Assembly: GCA_018883725.1 (NCBI GenBank)
Contig: JAHLFN010000068.1
Coordinates: forward strand, 41,255-105,254
Direction of reading: 5' to 3'
Length of the DNA: 64,000 bases
From: Candidatus Fusobacterium pullicola
GTDB taxonomy: Bacteria; Fusobacteriota; Fusobacteriia; Fusobacteriales; Fusobacteriaceae
The notes under the pieces are model-generated. The model saw nothing but the letters and a program-made list of their open reading frames with translations. It made no database searches and was not told where the DNA came from. Of the stretch, positions 9,155 through 18,446 are shown one piece after another. The translations under genes were made by a program, and so were the position numbers. Numbering within the stretch: position 1 is the stretch's first letter; each line of letters begins with the position of its first letter.

Positions 9155-9806
9155 TTTTGAAGGACCACTTGATTTACTTCTTCATTTAATAGAAAAGAAA
9201 AAATTAAAAATTTCAGAGATAAAAATTTCACAAATAATAGATGAATATCTAGGTGTTTTAAAGGAAGCTCAAGAGGAAAATTTACATATCAAAGTAGAAT
9301 TTTTAGTTACAGCTTCAGAATTATTGGAAATAAAAGCTTCAACGCTTTTAGCTATCAATGAGGAAGAGAATAAAGAAAAAGAGTTAAAAAGAAGATTAGA
9401 AGACTATAAAATCTTTAAAGAGGTAGCATTAAAGATAGGTGAGATGGAAAAAGAGTACAACATCTCCTATACACGTGGTGAAGGAAGAAAGATTATAAAA
9501 AAGGCAGCTAAAGAGTATGATATTTCAAAGTTAAAAGCTAGTGATCTATATTTAGCTTATAAAAAATATATTGGAAAGAGTGAAAAAGAGTATTTAGAAT
9601 TAGAGCTAGGAAAAAAATACACTTTAAAAGATGAGATGGATAAATTATATATAAAATTATACTCTCAAAGAAGAACTTTTGATTCAATATTTAGTGAAGC
9701 TGAAGGAAGAATGCATCTAGTATATATATTTTTAGCTATCTTAGAACTCTATAAAGAGGGACTTATAGAGATAGAAGAAGATACAGTATCAAGAATAAAT
9801 AGATAA
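9129..9806 (+). CDS. scpA: Segregation and condensation protein A
   Basis: A 225-residue kleisin of the SMC-ScpAB condensin, starting with IDNFEGPLDLLLHLIEKKK and ISEIKISQIIDEYL, the typical ScpA N-terminal SMC-neck-binding domain. The C-terminal winged helix (FLAILELYKEGLIEIEED) would bind the SMC head. Its start lies inside ribF (26-base overlap) and murJ follows after 9 bases. No scpB is adjacent in this window; it must be elsewhere if present. ScpA bridges SMC heads to organise and segregate the chromosome. Confidence 0.94.
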   Translation: MDIVLKIDNFEGPLDLLLHLIEKKKLKISEIKISQIIDEYLGVLKEAQEENLHIKVEFLVTASELLEIKASTLLAINEEENKEKELKRRLEDYKIFKEVALKIGEMEKEYNISYTRGEGRKIIKKAAKEYDISKLKASDLYLAYKKYIGKSEKEYLELELGKKYTLKDEMDKLYIKLYSQRRTFDSIFSEAEGRMHLVYIFLAILELYKEGLIEIEEDTVSRINR

Positions 9807-9815
9807 GGAGTTTTT

Positions 9816-11276
9816 ATGTTTAGAAGTGGACTTCTAGTAATGATAATAACAATGATAAGCAGAGTATTAGGCTTAGTAAGAGCTGGAATAATAGCTTATT
9901 ACTTTGGAGCATCTGCTATGACAGATGCTTTTTTCAGTGCTTTTAAAATAAGTAATTTTTTTAGGCAACTTTTAGGAGAGGGAGCTTTAGGTAGCTCATT
10001 TATCCCACTTTATAATGAAAGAGTAGAAATAGAGGGAGAAGAGAGAAGTAAGGAGTTTATATATTCAATACTAAATTTACTCTTTGTTTTTAGTACGATA
10101 ATTACAATATTGATGATAATATTTTCACAGGGAATAATAGATGGAATAGTAAGTGGATTTTCGGCAGAAACTAAATTACTAGCTTCAAGACTATTAAAGA
10201 TAATGTCAGTATATTTTATCTTTATAAGTTTATCAGGAATGATATGTGCTATTTTAAATAATTTTAAACAATTTGCTGTTCCAGCTTCTACATCAATATT
10301 TTTTAATTTAGCAATAATTTTAGCCTCTATGTATTTTGGAAAAAGCTATGGAATAGATGCCTTAGCTTATGGAGTTGTAATTGGAGGAGTTCTTCAATTT
10401 TTAGTAGTTTTACCAGCGTTTTTTAAAATAGTAAAGGGATATTCTTTCAAAATAGATTGGAAGGATCCTTATTTAAAAAGAATATTTATAATGATATGTC
10501 CAATGCTTATAGGGATAGTAGCTAGACAGGTAAACACCATTGTAGATCAGATGTTTGCTTCATATTTAGCCGCTGGAGGGGTATCAGCCCTTGAAAATGC
10601 TACAAGGTTATATTTATTACCAGTAGGAGTTTTTGGAGTATCAATATCTACAGTAATATTTCCAGGATTGTCAAAGGCGATGTCAAGAAATAATTATAAA
10701 GAGGCAACGGATAATATAGTAAAAGGATTAAACATACTACTATTTTTAATAATTCCATCAACTGCTGTACTGACTTTTTATGCTCCAGAAGTTATTAGAT
10801 TAACACTATCTTATGGAAAATTTGATGAGGAAGCAGTAAAAGTAACAGCTCAAGTTTTACTATATTACTCTTTAGGATTATATTTTTATACGGCTATATA
10901 CTTAATGACAAGAGCTTTTTATAGTGTAAAAGATAGTAGACATCCAGTAAAGTTTTCTATAGTATCTATAGTAGTTAATATAGTTTTAAATTTTCTATTG
11001 ATAGAAAAATTAGAGTATAGAGGAATTGCACTGTCTACTTCAGTAGCTGCCGCAGTTAACTTTATTTTACTTTTAATAGTTTTCAGAAAAAAATATATTA
11101 ATTTTAGTTTGAAAAAAAGTTATATTTTCTTTGCTAAAACACTAATAGTTACAAGTTTTGCTCTATTAGCAAGTTTTAAAGTAGAAAATACAATTTTAAA
11201 ACTGATAGTTTTTTCTGCTGTATATATGTTATTTTGGACAAGAAGCTTAATAAAAAATAAAATGGAAGTATTCTAA
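9816..11276 (+). CDS. murJ: Lipid II flippase MurJ (MviN family)
   Basis: This 486-residue polytopic membrane protein of the MOP superfamily has about 13-14 hydrophobic segments. Family blocks include MIITMISRVLGLVRAGIIAY near the N terminus, then AMTDAFFSAFKISNFFRQLLGEGALGSSFIP, and later PVGVFGVSISTVIFPGLSKAM. MurJ moves lipid-linked peptidoglycan precursor across the inner membrane. The start ATG has AAGGAG upstream. Its TAA shares one base with the ATG of the next gene, a methyltransferase, indicating translational coupling. Length is slightly below the usual 510-520 residues but ends naturally. Confidence 0.95.
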   Translation: MFRSGLLVMIITMISRVLGLVRAGIIAYYFGASAMTDAFFSAFKISNFFRQLLGEGALGSSFIPLYNERVEIEGEERSKEFIYSILNLLFVFSTIITILMIIFSQGIIDGIVSGFSAETKLLASRLLKIMSVYFIFISLSGMICAILNNFKQFAVPASTSIFFNLAIILASMYFGKSYGIDALAYGVVIGGVLQFLVVLPAFFKIVKGYSFKIDWKDPYLKRIFIMICPMLIGIVARQVNTIVDQMFASYLAAGGVSALENATRLYLLPVGVFGVSISTVIFPGLSKAMSRNNYKEATDNIVKGLNILLFLIIPSTAVLTFYAPEVIRLTLSYGKFDEEAVKVTAQVLLYYSLGLYFYTAIYLMTRAFYSVKDSRHPVKFSIVSIVVNIVLNFLLIEKLEYRGIALSTSVAAAVNFILLLIVFRKKYINFSLKKSYIFFAKTLIVTSFALLASFKVENTILKLIVFSAVYMLFWTRSLIKNKMEVF

Positions 11277-12802
11277 TGGAAGAGAAGGTATATAATTATA
11301 AGATTTATACTCCAAATAAGATTGCTGATAAAATTACTAAAATTGCAATTGATAATTATTTTAATGGTGAAATGAGTAAAGAGAAATTAGATAAAATAAG
11401 GGTTTGTGATCTTTCTTGTGGAAGTGGAAATCTATTACTTCCATTTTTAGAAGCTCTTATTATAATTTCAAAAGAGATTACAGGAGAGTATTATTATAAT
11501 TCTAATTGGATAAAGGGTTATGATATTGATAATGAGGCAGTAAAGCTAACTAAGGAGAAGGGAAGAGAGCTATTAACAAGCTACTCTTTAGATGGAATAC
11601 TAAATATCGAAAATAGTGATGGATTGCTTTTAGAAGAGAGTGGATATAATATCATTTTAGGAAATCCACCATATCTTGGTGAAAAAAATAATAAAGAGAT
11701 ATTTCAACAGGTAAAAAATACGAATTTTGGAAAAAAGTATTATGAAGCGAGAATGGATTATTTTTACTTTTTTATTGAGAAAGCTATTGAAATATTAGAT
11801 GAAAATGGTATCCTTGTTTATCTAACTACAAACTATTGGCTTAAGGCAGATAGTGGAAAGAAATTAAGAAATACCTTAAAAGAAAATGGCTTGTTTTCTG
11901 AAATTATATTCTATGATAACTCACTTTTTTCAAAGGCAAAAGGTCAGCATAATATTATTTTTAGTTGGATAAAATCTACTAAAGAAAAAAAAAGTGTAAA
12001 TATAGAGCTACCAGAAAAAAGTTTTAAGATAGAAAATTCTTTATTATATGATGAAAATGATAAAATAATCTTGGCAGATGAAGAGAGTAGAGAGTATAAT
12101 AGAAGAGTGATCAGTATCTCAAATTATAAATTGGGAGATTTGGTAAATATAAATCAAGGAATAGTTTCTGGTTATGATAAAGCTTTTATTTTCAATAGCT
12201 TTCAAAATGAGTTTTCAAAGTATTTAAAACCTTTTTATAAAAATAAGGATATAGGAAAATATACTAATAGTAAGAATCAGTTTTGGATACTTTATTTAGA
12301 TAGAGAAACTGAATTAGATGAGGAGTTAGAGCTATATTTAAAAAATTATTATGAAGAGCTTTCAAAAAGAAGAGAGGTATTGACTGGTCAGATAAAATGG
12401 TGGCAACTTCAATGGGCTAGAGATAGAGAGATATTTTGCAAACCTAAGATTCTTGTAAGACAAAGATGTAAGACAAATCAATTCTCTTACGATGAAAGTG
12501 AATTTTATGGAAGTGCTGATATTTACTTTATAACAACTAAGAGTAATGAGATAGATATTTTTTATATTTTAGGATATATGAATTCTACTTCATTTTTAGA
12601 ATGGTTTAAGTATAATGGAAAATCAAAAGGAAAAAATTATGAATTTTATTCTACACCATTAAAAGAAACACCAATATATTATCCAAAAGTTAAAGAAGAT
12701 ATAGAGTATATATCTTCTCTTGTAAAGAAGCAGATAGATAAATATGATTTAGAGATTCAGAGAGAGATTGATAATTATTTTGAAAAAATTTTTAGTAAGT
12801 GA
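11276..12802 (+). CDS. N6-adenine DNA methyltransferase, Eco57I/TaqI-like, apparently orphan
   Basis: A 508-residue protein with S-adenosylmethionine motif I DLSCGSGNLLLPFLEAL (about residue 45) and catalytic motif IV NPPY in IILGNPPYLGEKN, the signature of N6-adenine methylases. Motif order and the IDNEAVKL and NENGILVYLTTNYW-type blocks fit the Eco57I/type IIG class. The second half (about 280-470) resembles the TaqI-like specificity domain (LGDLVNINQGIVSGYDKAF, KPKILVRQRC). There is no N-terminal PD-(D/E)XK nuclease region, and no restriction gene lies beside it. It begins on the last base of murJ, and corA follows 10 bases later, so it belongs to a housekeeping operon. It could be a solitary regulatory methylase or an rRNA/DNA methylase remnant; the recognition site is unknown. 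Confidence 0.85.
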   Translation: MEEKVYNYKIYTPNKIADKITKIAIDNYFNGEMSKEKLDKIRVCDLSCGSGNLLLPFLEALIIISKEITGEYYYNSNWIKGYDIDNEAVKLTKEKGRELLTSYSLDGILNIENSDGLLLEESGYNIILGNPPYLGEKNNKEIFQQVKNTNFGKKYYEARMDYFYFFIEKAIEILDENGILVYLTTNYWLKADSGKKLRNTLKENGLFSEIIFYDNSLFSKAKGQHNIIFSWIKSTKEKKSVNIELPEKSFKIENSLLYDENDKIILADEESREYNRRVISISNYKLGDLVNINQGIVSGYDKAFIFNSFQNEFSKYLKPFYKNKDIGKYTNSKNQFWILYLDRETELDEELELYLKNYYEELSKRREVLTGQIKWWQLQWARDREIFCKPKILVRQRCKTNQFSYDESEFYGSADIYFITTKSNEIDIFYILGYMNSTSFLEWFKYNGKSKGKNYEFYSTPLKETPIYYPKVKEDIEYISSLVKKQIDKYDLEIQREIDNYFEKIFSK

Positions 12803-12812
12803 GGTGAATTAG

Positions 12813-13880
12813 ATGAATGATTCATCAAATAGAGTAAAAAAAGTTGGACTTCCCCCAGGAAGTATAATATATACTGGTGAAAATCCACAACATAAGATAC
12901 ATATAGATATACTTGCTTACAATGATAGTATAACTAAAAGAGAACTTTTTGATGAGAATAGTGATTTGAGTGAGATAAAAAAAGACTTTAAAGGGATTAC
13001 TTGGATAAATATAGATGGAATACACAATATTCCACTGATAAAAAGGATAGGAGAGCTTTTTAATCTTGATAATCTAGTAATGGAGGATTTAGTTAATAGT
13101 ACTCAAAGAGCTAAAGTAGAAGAACGGGAAGATTATCTATTCATAGTTATGAAGATGCTAAATTTAAATCTTATATCCAAGGATATAGCTTATGAGCAAG
13201 TTTCCTTTATTGTAAAAGAGGATTATCTTATTACATTTCAAGAAACTCCAGGGGATGCTTTTGATTCAATTAGAGCTAGAATAGAAGCTCCAAATTCAAG
13301 AATGAGAAAGAAGAGTGTAGGTTATTTAACTTATGTAATATTAGATAGTATAGTAGATAACTATTTTATGATACTAGATGAAGTAGAGATAGAGATAGAT
13401 AGATTAGAATCTAAAGTTATTAATAATCCTGAAAGAGAGGATTTACAAACTATTATTACATTAAAACAAAAAGTTACTACATTAAAAAGAACGATAGGAC
13501 CTATTAGAGAGTTAATCAGTAGACTACAGACGAATAGTGTAGCAGAATATTTGAATGATGATATTAAAATTTATCTGACAGACTTATCAGATCATGGAAT
13601 TATAGTACATGATACTCTAGATATATTAAATAGTAGAGTAACGGAATTAATTCAACTATATCATTCTACAATTAGTAATGGAATGAACGAGGTTATGCAA
13701 ATATTAGCAATAATCTCTACAATATTTATGCCACTTAGTTTCTTAGCAAGCTTGTATGGAATGAACTTTGAATATATGCCAGAGTTACAGAGCAGATATG
13801 GATATTTTGTAATATTAGGAATAATGTTTGTACTTGTACTAGCTATGATTGCATATTTTAAGAAGAAGAAGTGGATTTAA
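12813..13880 (+). CDS. corA: CorA family magnesium/cobalt transport protein
   Basis: A 355-residue CorA with a large cytosolic N-terminal domain, a long stalk helix and two C-terminal membrane helices. The selectivity motif Y-G-M-N is at residues 315-318, inside SFLASLYGMNFEYMPEL, and the tail AYFKKKKWI is the usual basic end. CorA forms a pentamer that admits Mg2+ down its gradient and closes when cytosolic Mg2+ is high. The start ATG has GTGAGGTGAA upstream. It is the last gene of the operon that starts with polA, followed by a strong terminator. Confidence 0.96.
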   Translation: MNDSSNRVKKVGLPPGSIIYTGENPQHKIHIDILAYNDSITKRELFDENSDLSEIKKDFKGITWINIDGIHNIPLIKRIGELFNLDNLVMEDLVNSTQRAKVEEREDYLFIVMKMLNLNLISKDIAYEQVSFIVKEDYLITFQETPGDAFDSIRARIEAPNSRMRKKSVGYLTYVILDSIVDNYFMILDEVEIEIDRLESKVINNPEREDLQTIITLKQKVTTLKRTIGPIRELISRLQTNSVAEYLNDDIKIYLTDLSDHGIIVHDTLDILNSRVTELIQLYHSTISNGMNEVMQILAIISTIFMPLSFLASLYGMNFEYMPELQSRYGYFVILGIMFVLVLAMIAYFKKKKWI

Positions 13881-13923
13881 GAAAACTCTGTATAAATATT
13901 AAAGTATTATAAAAAATGGGAAT

Positions 13924-13962
13924 AAAAAACTCAAGAGAAGAAAGTTAGCTCTTGAGTTTTTT
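13924..13962. terminator. Bidirectional terminator after corA
   Basis: A 14-bp perfect stem (13924-13937 with 13949-13962) is flanked by A run and T run, so it can end transcripts from corA and from the convergent gene at 13999-15099. Confidence 0.93.
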
Positions 13963-13998
13963 ATCAAAATATAGTTAAATAACTACTAGAACATCAAT

Positions 13999-15099
13999 TT
14001 AAAATGTTAATTCTTGTATATTTTCTTGAGGTTTTTCATCTAAAGGAATAGATGTAAATTTAACAGTTGAAAAATTTATCTTCTTTAAATCAACTTTTCT
14101 TATTTGACTATTATACATAGTTTTGTAATAAAACTCTCTATCACTTAAATTACTTATAGCTGTCCATTGAGTAGCACTAGGTAAATCTTTTGGAATATAT
14201 GCTTGTTGATCAGCAGGATATTCAACACCTATAGGCAAATCAAAATTATTAAGAATATGAATAGCTTCATCTACGGCTTCTTTAGTAGTAGCAGCAGGTT
14301 TCATAGCTGTAAGAAGATAAAAAGCTCTGATAAATCTCGATGGAGGAGTGATATCTCCAGGTAATCCTAAAGCTCCTGTTCCTACTCCAAAAGAGAATAT
14401 CTCTTCACCATTTACGTTATAGTTTTTAGCATTTCCAGAATAAAGATTTATATAGTTATTAAGATTTTTTACGTGCCAATCAAAATCTGGAGCATTAGTT
14501 AGAACTCCTACTTTGTTATCATAGATTTTAACTTCACCATTATTAATAATTTCAATAACTATATTTCCACCCTTTGCATCTGCAACTCTCCAGTGAGCTG
14601 TAGGAAGAGGGTTTCCATTTTTATCATAACCAACATTGACAACTTTAATATTTTTAATTCCTTCTTTTACCTCTTCGACAGTTGAGAAGTTAGATAAGAT
14701 CCAACTCACAAATTGCATATCAACAACAGATTTTTTTGATATTTTTGGAGTATATTTTGTAAGACTACCATAATGAGGGAAATAAAAAAGACCAGCATTA
14801 AGCCCAGCTTCATTGATCCCTTCTCCGATGAATAAATCATTTATGACAGAGGCTCCAACATAACCATACTTAGCTTTCCATTTGTGCCCCTCCATCTTTC
14901 CATCAGGAGTTAAAGATTGATACTCTTTTCCTCTTGGAGATACTACTAATTTACTATTCAGATTACTTTCACCATACTCTATCGTTCTACCTTGAATCAT
15001 TTGGTTATCTATTGTTCTAATAGTAATACCAGTACATGCAAGAGCAACACCAGAGAAAATTAAAAATAAACTAAGTGACAATTTAAAAATTTTTTTCAT
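13999..15099 (-). CDS. Exported choloylglycine hydrolase family enzyme (bile salt hydrolase / penicillin V acylase-like)
   Basis: A 366-residue Ntn-hydrolase of the linear amide C-N hydrolase family, which cleaves conjugated bile salts, penicillin V or N-acyl homoserine lactones. Residues 1-21 form a signal peptide ending A19-L20-A21, with the catalytic Cys at position 22 (ACTGITIRT). Signal peptidase cleavage would itself expose the N-terminal nucleophile. Other family residues are visible: Arg in QGRTIEYG, Asp/Asn in GINEAGLNAGLFYFP, Asn in TNAPDFDWHVKNLNNY and Arg in PGDITPPSRFIRA. The export signal fits the periplasmic, Gram-negative cluster of the family rather than the cytosolic BSHs of Gram-positives. 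The start has AGGAGGGG upstream on the minus strand. Substrate is not decided by sequence; a gut-living host and bile salts are plausible. Confidence 0.92.
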   Translation of the reverse strand: MKKIFKLSLSLFLIFSGVALACTGITIRTIDNQMIQGRTIEYGESNLNSKLVVSPRGKEYQSLTPDGKMEGHKWKAKYGYVGASVINDLFIGEGINEAGLNAGLFYFPHYGSLTKYTPKISKKSVVDMQFVSWILSNFSTVEEVKEGIKNIKVVNVGYDKNGNPLPTAHWRVADAKGGNIVIEIINNGEVKIYDNKVGVLTNAPDFDWHVKNLNNYINLYSGNAKNYNVNGEEIFSFGVGTGALGLPGDITPPSRFIRAFYLLTAMKPAATTKEAVDEAIHILNNFDLPIGVEYPADQQAYIPKDLPSATQWTAISNLSDREFYYKTMYNSQIRKVDLKKINFSTVKFTSIPLDEKPQENIQELTF

Positions 15100-15158
15100 G
15101 AAACCCCTCCTAAAATTATTTGATAATACATTATACCATATAAAAACTGTAGAGCAAT

Positions 15159-15187
15159 AAAAAAAGAGAAGAAAAACATCTTCTCTT
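15159..15187 (-). terminator. Terminator of ybaB (minus strand)
   Basis: On the minus strand, AAGAGAAG (15180-15187) pairs with CTTCTCTT (15164-15171), followed by a T run at 15165-15159. Confidence 0.85.
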
Positions 15188-15204
15188 AAATTTCTTTCTA
15201 TAGA

Positions 15205-15561
15205 TTAGAAAAGTCCAGGGATATTGATACCACCAGTTATTTTTCCCATTTCAGCTTCAGCTAATTCATCAGCTTGTCTCATAGCTTCTTTTACTGCAGA
15301 AAGAACTAAATCTTCTAACATCTCTTTATCTTGTGCAGCTTCTTTAACTATTTCATCAGTTAATTTAACTTCTAATAGTTCTTTTTGCCCATTAACTTTT
15401 ACAGTTACAGCTCCTCCACCAACAGAAGAAGTTAACTCTTTTTCTTTAAGTCCTTCTTGAACTAATAACATTTGTTGTTGCATAGCTTGAGCTTGTTTTA
15501 ATATATTCATTTGGCTTCCTGCACCTTGAGATGTTTTTCCACCTTTTAATTTTCTTACCAT
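15205..15561 (-). CDS. YbaB/EbfC family nucleoid-associated protein
   Basis: A small 118-residue protein with the YbaB/EbfC pattern: a central N-terminal helix MNILKQAQAMQQQMLLVQEG, the strand block VGGGAVTVKVNGQKELLEVKL, the C-terminal helix AVKEAMRQADELAEAEMGKI and the glycine-rich end TGGINIPGLF. These dimers bind DNA and are often encoded beside dnaX and recR; that context is absent here. It lies 75 bases downstream of sppA on the same strand, with AGGAGGAG before the start, so it may be co-transcribed with sppA. A terminator follows. Confidence 0.94.
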   Translation of the reverse strand: MVRKLKGGKTSQGAGSQMNILKQAQAMQQQMLLVQEGLKEKELTSSVGGGAVTVKVNGQKELLEVKLTDEIVKEAAQDKEMLEDLVLSAVKEAMRQADELAEAEMGKITGGINIPGLF

Positions 15562-15636
15562 TATAATTCTCCTCCTGATATTTTTCTCACTAACAGTGAT
15601 TATATCATATAACTATATAAAGTTTCAATAGTTTTC

Positions 15637-17361
15637 TTATAGATTATATGGGAAAAAATAGCTAGGTTTGAAGAATAATTCATTATTTTCATCTAAAGAT
15701 GAAAAATTTTGAATTAAAGTTTTAAAAGGTAGATATTGTTTAAGAATAGTTTCAAAACTATCACTTTCAACAATTTCAATAACTTCATAATTACTTAATT
15801 TTAAATCTTTAGCCAGAGTATTTATAGTCAGCTCTAAGCCACCAATTTCATCTATAAGTTTAAGATTTTTTGCCTCTTCTCCCAACCAAACTTTTCCTTG
15901 AGCAATAGAGTGTACATAATCTCTATCTAACTCTCTTCCTTGTGCTACAATATCTAAAAACTCACTATATACCTTAAAGCTAGAAGCATAAATTTTTTCT
16001 TCATCTTCCTCAGTAAAATCTTTAGTCAAAGAGAATAGATCAGAATATTTACCTTTTTTAACAGTTTCAATATTAATATCTAATTTTTTCATAAGACCGT
16101 TGAAGTTTGGAATAAGGGAAACAACTCCAATAGAGCCAGTAATACTTTCTTTATCAGCAAAAATCTTGTTTCCAGAAACAGCAATATAGTATCCTCCAGA
16201 AGCAGCAACTCCACCTACAGATATGTAGATAGGTTTCTGCTTATTAGCTTCTTTTAATTTATGATGAATGATATTAGAAGCAAGTGCAGAACCACCAGGG
16301 GAATTAAGTCTTAAAACAATTCCTTTTATCTCTGGATTTTCCAAAGCTTTATCAATTTCATTTGATATTTTATCAGGAGTTATAGAGTTACCGATACTAC
16401 CTTTTTCACTGCTAAGAAGTATACTTCCTTCACCATAGATGATAGCAATTTTCTCTGGGGAGTTGATTTTAGTTTCTTGATATTTTTCAATAGGAATTAA
16501 TTTTTTCTTTCCTATTGTATTAAATATATCCTCTTCATAAGCAAGTTTATCAATAAGATGAAATTTTTCCATTTGATGTGGTTCAGAAAAAACAAAATCA
16601 CCATTTAAAATTCTATCATTAATAAGTTCTTTATTAATTTTTCTTTCTATAATAATTTTATTTAAGAAGTTATCATATATTTTATCATGAAGTCTTTTAA
16701 TATTCTCTCTATACTCATTAGACATCTCTTTTTTAGTAAAATTTTCACCATAAGACTTATAATCTCCAACGTGGATAACATTAAATTTTACTCCAAATTT
16801 ATCTGCTAATCCCTTATAGTATGCTAATTCACTATAATAACCAGTGAGATTAACATTAGCACTCATAGTAGGTGGCATAATTATCTCATTAGAGTTAAGT
16901 GCAAGTGAATAGTTTCTATTATTTAAGTTAAGAGCAAAAGAGAGAATTTTTTTATTATTCTCTTTTAAAATATTTAATTTTGATCCAAGCTCCTCAATTT
17001 GAGCTCTATCCAATGTTATATTATCAAGTTTAAGGAAAATACCTTCAACATTGGGATTAGAATTGATAGAATCTAATTTTTTTAACAGTGAGAAAAAATT
17101 GATCTCTCCATCTTTGAGAAAATTAGGAATAGCTTCAGATTTCTCACTATATTTATTCCCTAAGTCAATAACAATATAACTTCCTTTTTCAATTTTTAAA
17201 TTATTTTTTTCTTTTTGTGCTGAATATTTATTAAATACTCCAATTATTATAAGTAATAGTATTGACATTAAAACTAATTTTATAAAGAATGAAAATATCT
17301 CCTTTATAATAAAAATAACAGTTCCAAATATCAAATTTTTTAAAAATTTAAAGAGTTTCAT
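15637..17361 (-). CDS. sppA: Signal peptide peptidase SppA, 67K type
   Basis: A 574-residue membrane-anchored serine protease of family S49, with one or two hydrophobic segments in the first 45 residues and two tandem S49 domains, as in the E. coli 67K form. The general-base Lys is expected in NVIHVGDYKSYGENFTKKEM of the first domain. The nucleophile Ser is in GGVAASGGYYIAVSGNKIFA of the second, with RLNSPGGSALAS just before it. It degrades signal peptides left in the membrane after secretion. The start ATG has AGGAGA upstream on the minus strand. Downstream ybaB probably shares its transcript. Confidence 0.94.
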   Translation of the reverse strand: MKLFKFLKNLIFGTVIFIIKEIFSFFIKLVLMSILLLIIIGVFNKYSAQKEKNNLKIEKGSYIVIDLGNKYSEKSEAIPNFLKDGEINFFSLLKKLDSINSNPNVEGIFLKLDNITLDRAQIEELGSKLNILKENNKKILSFALNLNNRNYSLALNSNEIIMPPTMSANVNLTGYYSELAYYKGLADKFGVKFNVIHVGDYKSYGENFTKKEMSNEYRENIKRLHDKIYDNFLNKIIIERKINKELINDRILNGDFVFSEPHQMEKFHLIDKLAYEEDIFNTIGKKKLIPIEKYQETKINSPEKIAIIYGEGSILLSSEKGSIGNSITPDKISNEIDKALENPEIKGIVLRLNSPGGSALASNIIHHKLKEANKQKPIYISVGGVAASGGYYIAVSGNKIFADKESITGSIGVVSLIPNFNGLMKKLDINIETVKKGKYSDLFSLTKDFTEEDEEKIYASSFKVYSEFLDIVAQGRELDRDYVHSIAQGKVWLGEEAKNLKLIDEIGGLELTINTLAKDLKLSNYEVIEIVESDSFETILKQYLPFKTLIQNFSSLDENNELFFKPSYFFPYNL

Positions 17362-17504
17362 AACAACTATCTTCTCCTATATTGATTTATATTTTAAATG
17401 ATATCAATATTATAAAAGATAGTCAAATAAAATAAATATTTTCTTTTGATTTTTTAATATATATAATATAATCATAGTTAAGAAAGGTATAGAAGGAGGA
17501 TTTA

Positions 17505-18389
17505 ATGAAGTATTTAGGAGAGATTTTTGCATTGATAACAGCTTTAGGTTGGGCTTTGAGTTCTTTATTTTTTGAAAAAGCATCAAAAAGAGCTGATAGT
17601 ATTTCAGTAAATGTAATAAGATTAGTAATAGGAATAATATTTTTAGGGGTATTTACCTTCGTAGAAAGAGGAGTATTTTTACCAACTGATTCTACTAGTT
17701 ATAATTGGAAGATACTAGGAGTTTCTGGGATAATAGGGTTATTTTTAGGGGATATATTTCTATATGAATCTTATGTTTTAATAGGTGCTAGATTATGTAT
17801 GTTGTTTATGACATTAACACCTCTTATAGTTGGAGTTTTTGGATATGTATTTTTAGGAGAAGTTTTAACTTTAACTCAATTATTAGCTATGATAATAACA
17901 TGTAGTGGAGTATTAATAGTTGTTTTAAAATCTAAAGATGGGGAGCAAAATAAAAAAATATCTTCAAAAGGGATAATGTATATATGTATAGCTACTATTT
18001 TTGAAGCTATAGGAACTATTTTTACAAAAATGGGTTCGATTGGATATAATCCTAGTTCATCTACTCAGATTAGAATGATATGTGCTTTATTAGTTTTCAT
18101 TATTTTTATAACTATAAAAAAGTTATGGAGAAAAGTATTTAAAGTAGCTGGAGATTTTAGAAATTTACTTTTAATTACAGCTGGAACTATTACTGCAACA
18201 GCAGGAATAACATTTTTGGTTGCAGCATTGAATCTAGGAAATGCAGGAGTTATATCAACAATTGCCTCAACGAGTCCTATATTAATTATTCCTATTTCAT
18301 ATTTATTTTTTAAAGAAAAAATAGCACTAAAAGAGATTATTGGAGCATGTATATCAGTTTTAGGAATAGTTTTATTTTTTTATAAATAA
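17505..18389 (+). CDS. EamA/DMT family permease
   Basis: A 294-residue drug/metabolite transporter with ten predicted membrane helices in two EamA repeats. The N-terminal repeat starts GEIFALITALGWALSSLFFE, and the second carries ISTIASTSPILIIPISYLFF. The second repeat ends in the short tail ISVLGIVLFFYK. Members export amino acids, nucleotides or drugs, but sequence does not tell the substrate. The start ATG follows AGAAGGAGGA. The gene seems to stand alone: it diverges from sppA, and a stable hairpin and a separate lysine-riboswitch promoter follow. Because it is beside the lysine-responsive operon, amino-acid export is possible but speculative. Confidence 0.9.
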   Translation: MKYLGEIFALITALGWALSSLFFEKASKRADSISVNVIRLVIGIIFLGVFTFVERGVFLPTDSTSYNWKILGVSGIIGLFLGDIFLYESYVLIGARLCMLFMTLTPLIVGVFGYVFLGEVLTLTQLLAMIITCSGVLIVVLKSKDGEQNKKISSKGIMYICIATIFEAIGTIFTKMGSIGYNPSSSTQIRMICALLVFIIFITIKKLWRKVFKVAGDFRNLLLITAGTITATAGITFLVAALNLGNAGVISTIASTSPILIIPISYLFFKEKIALKEIIGACISVLGIVLFFYK

Positions 18390-18411
18390 GATATGGATTT
18401 TACAAAAAACG

Positions 18412-18446
18412 ATAAAGAAGTCCCTTCGGCCTCAGGACTTCTTTAT
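18412..18446. repeat. Stable 12-bp hairpin after the EamA gene, terminator-like
   Basis: ATAAAGAAGTCC (18412-18423) pairs perfectly with GGACTTCTTTAT (18435-18446), with loop CTTCGGCCTCA. It is GC-richer than its surroundings. On the plus strand no T run follows; on the minus strand a run of six T follows after two bases. It may be an imperfect terminator for the EamA gene or a minus-strand terminator. Confidence 0.6.
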
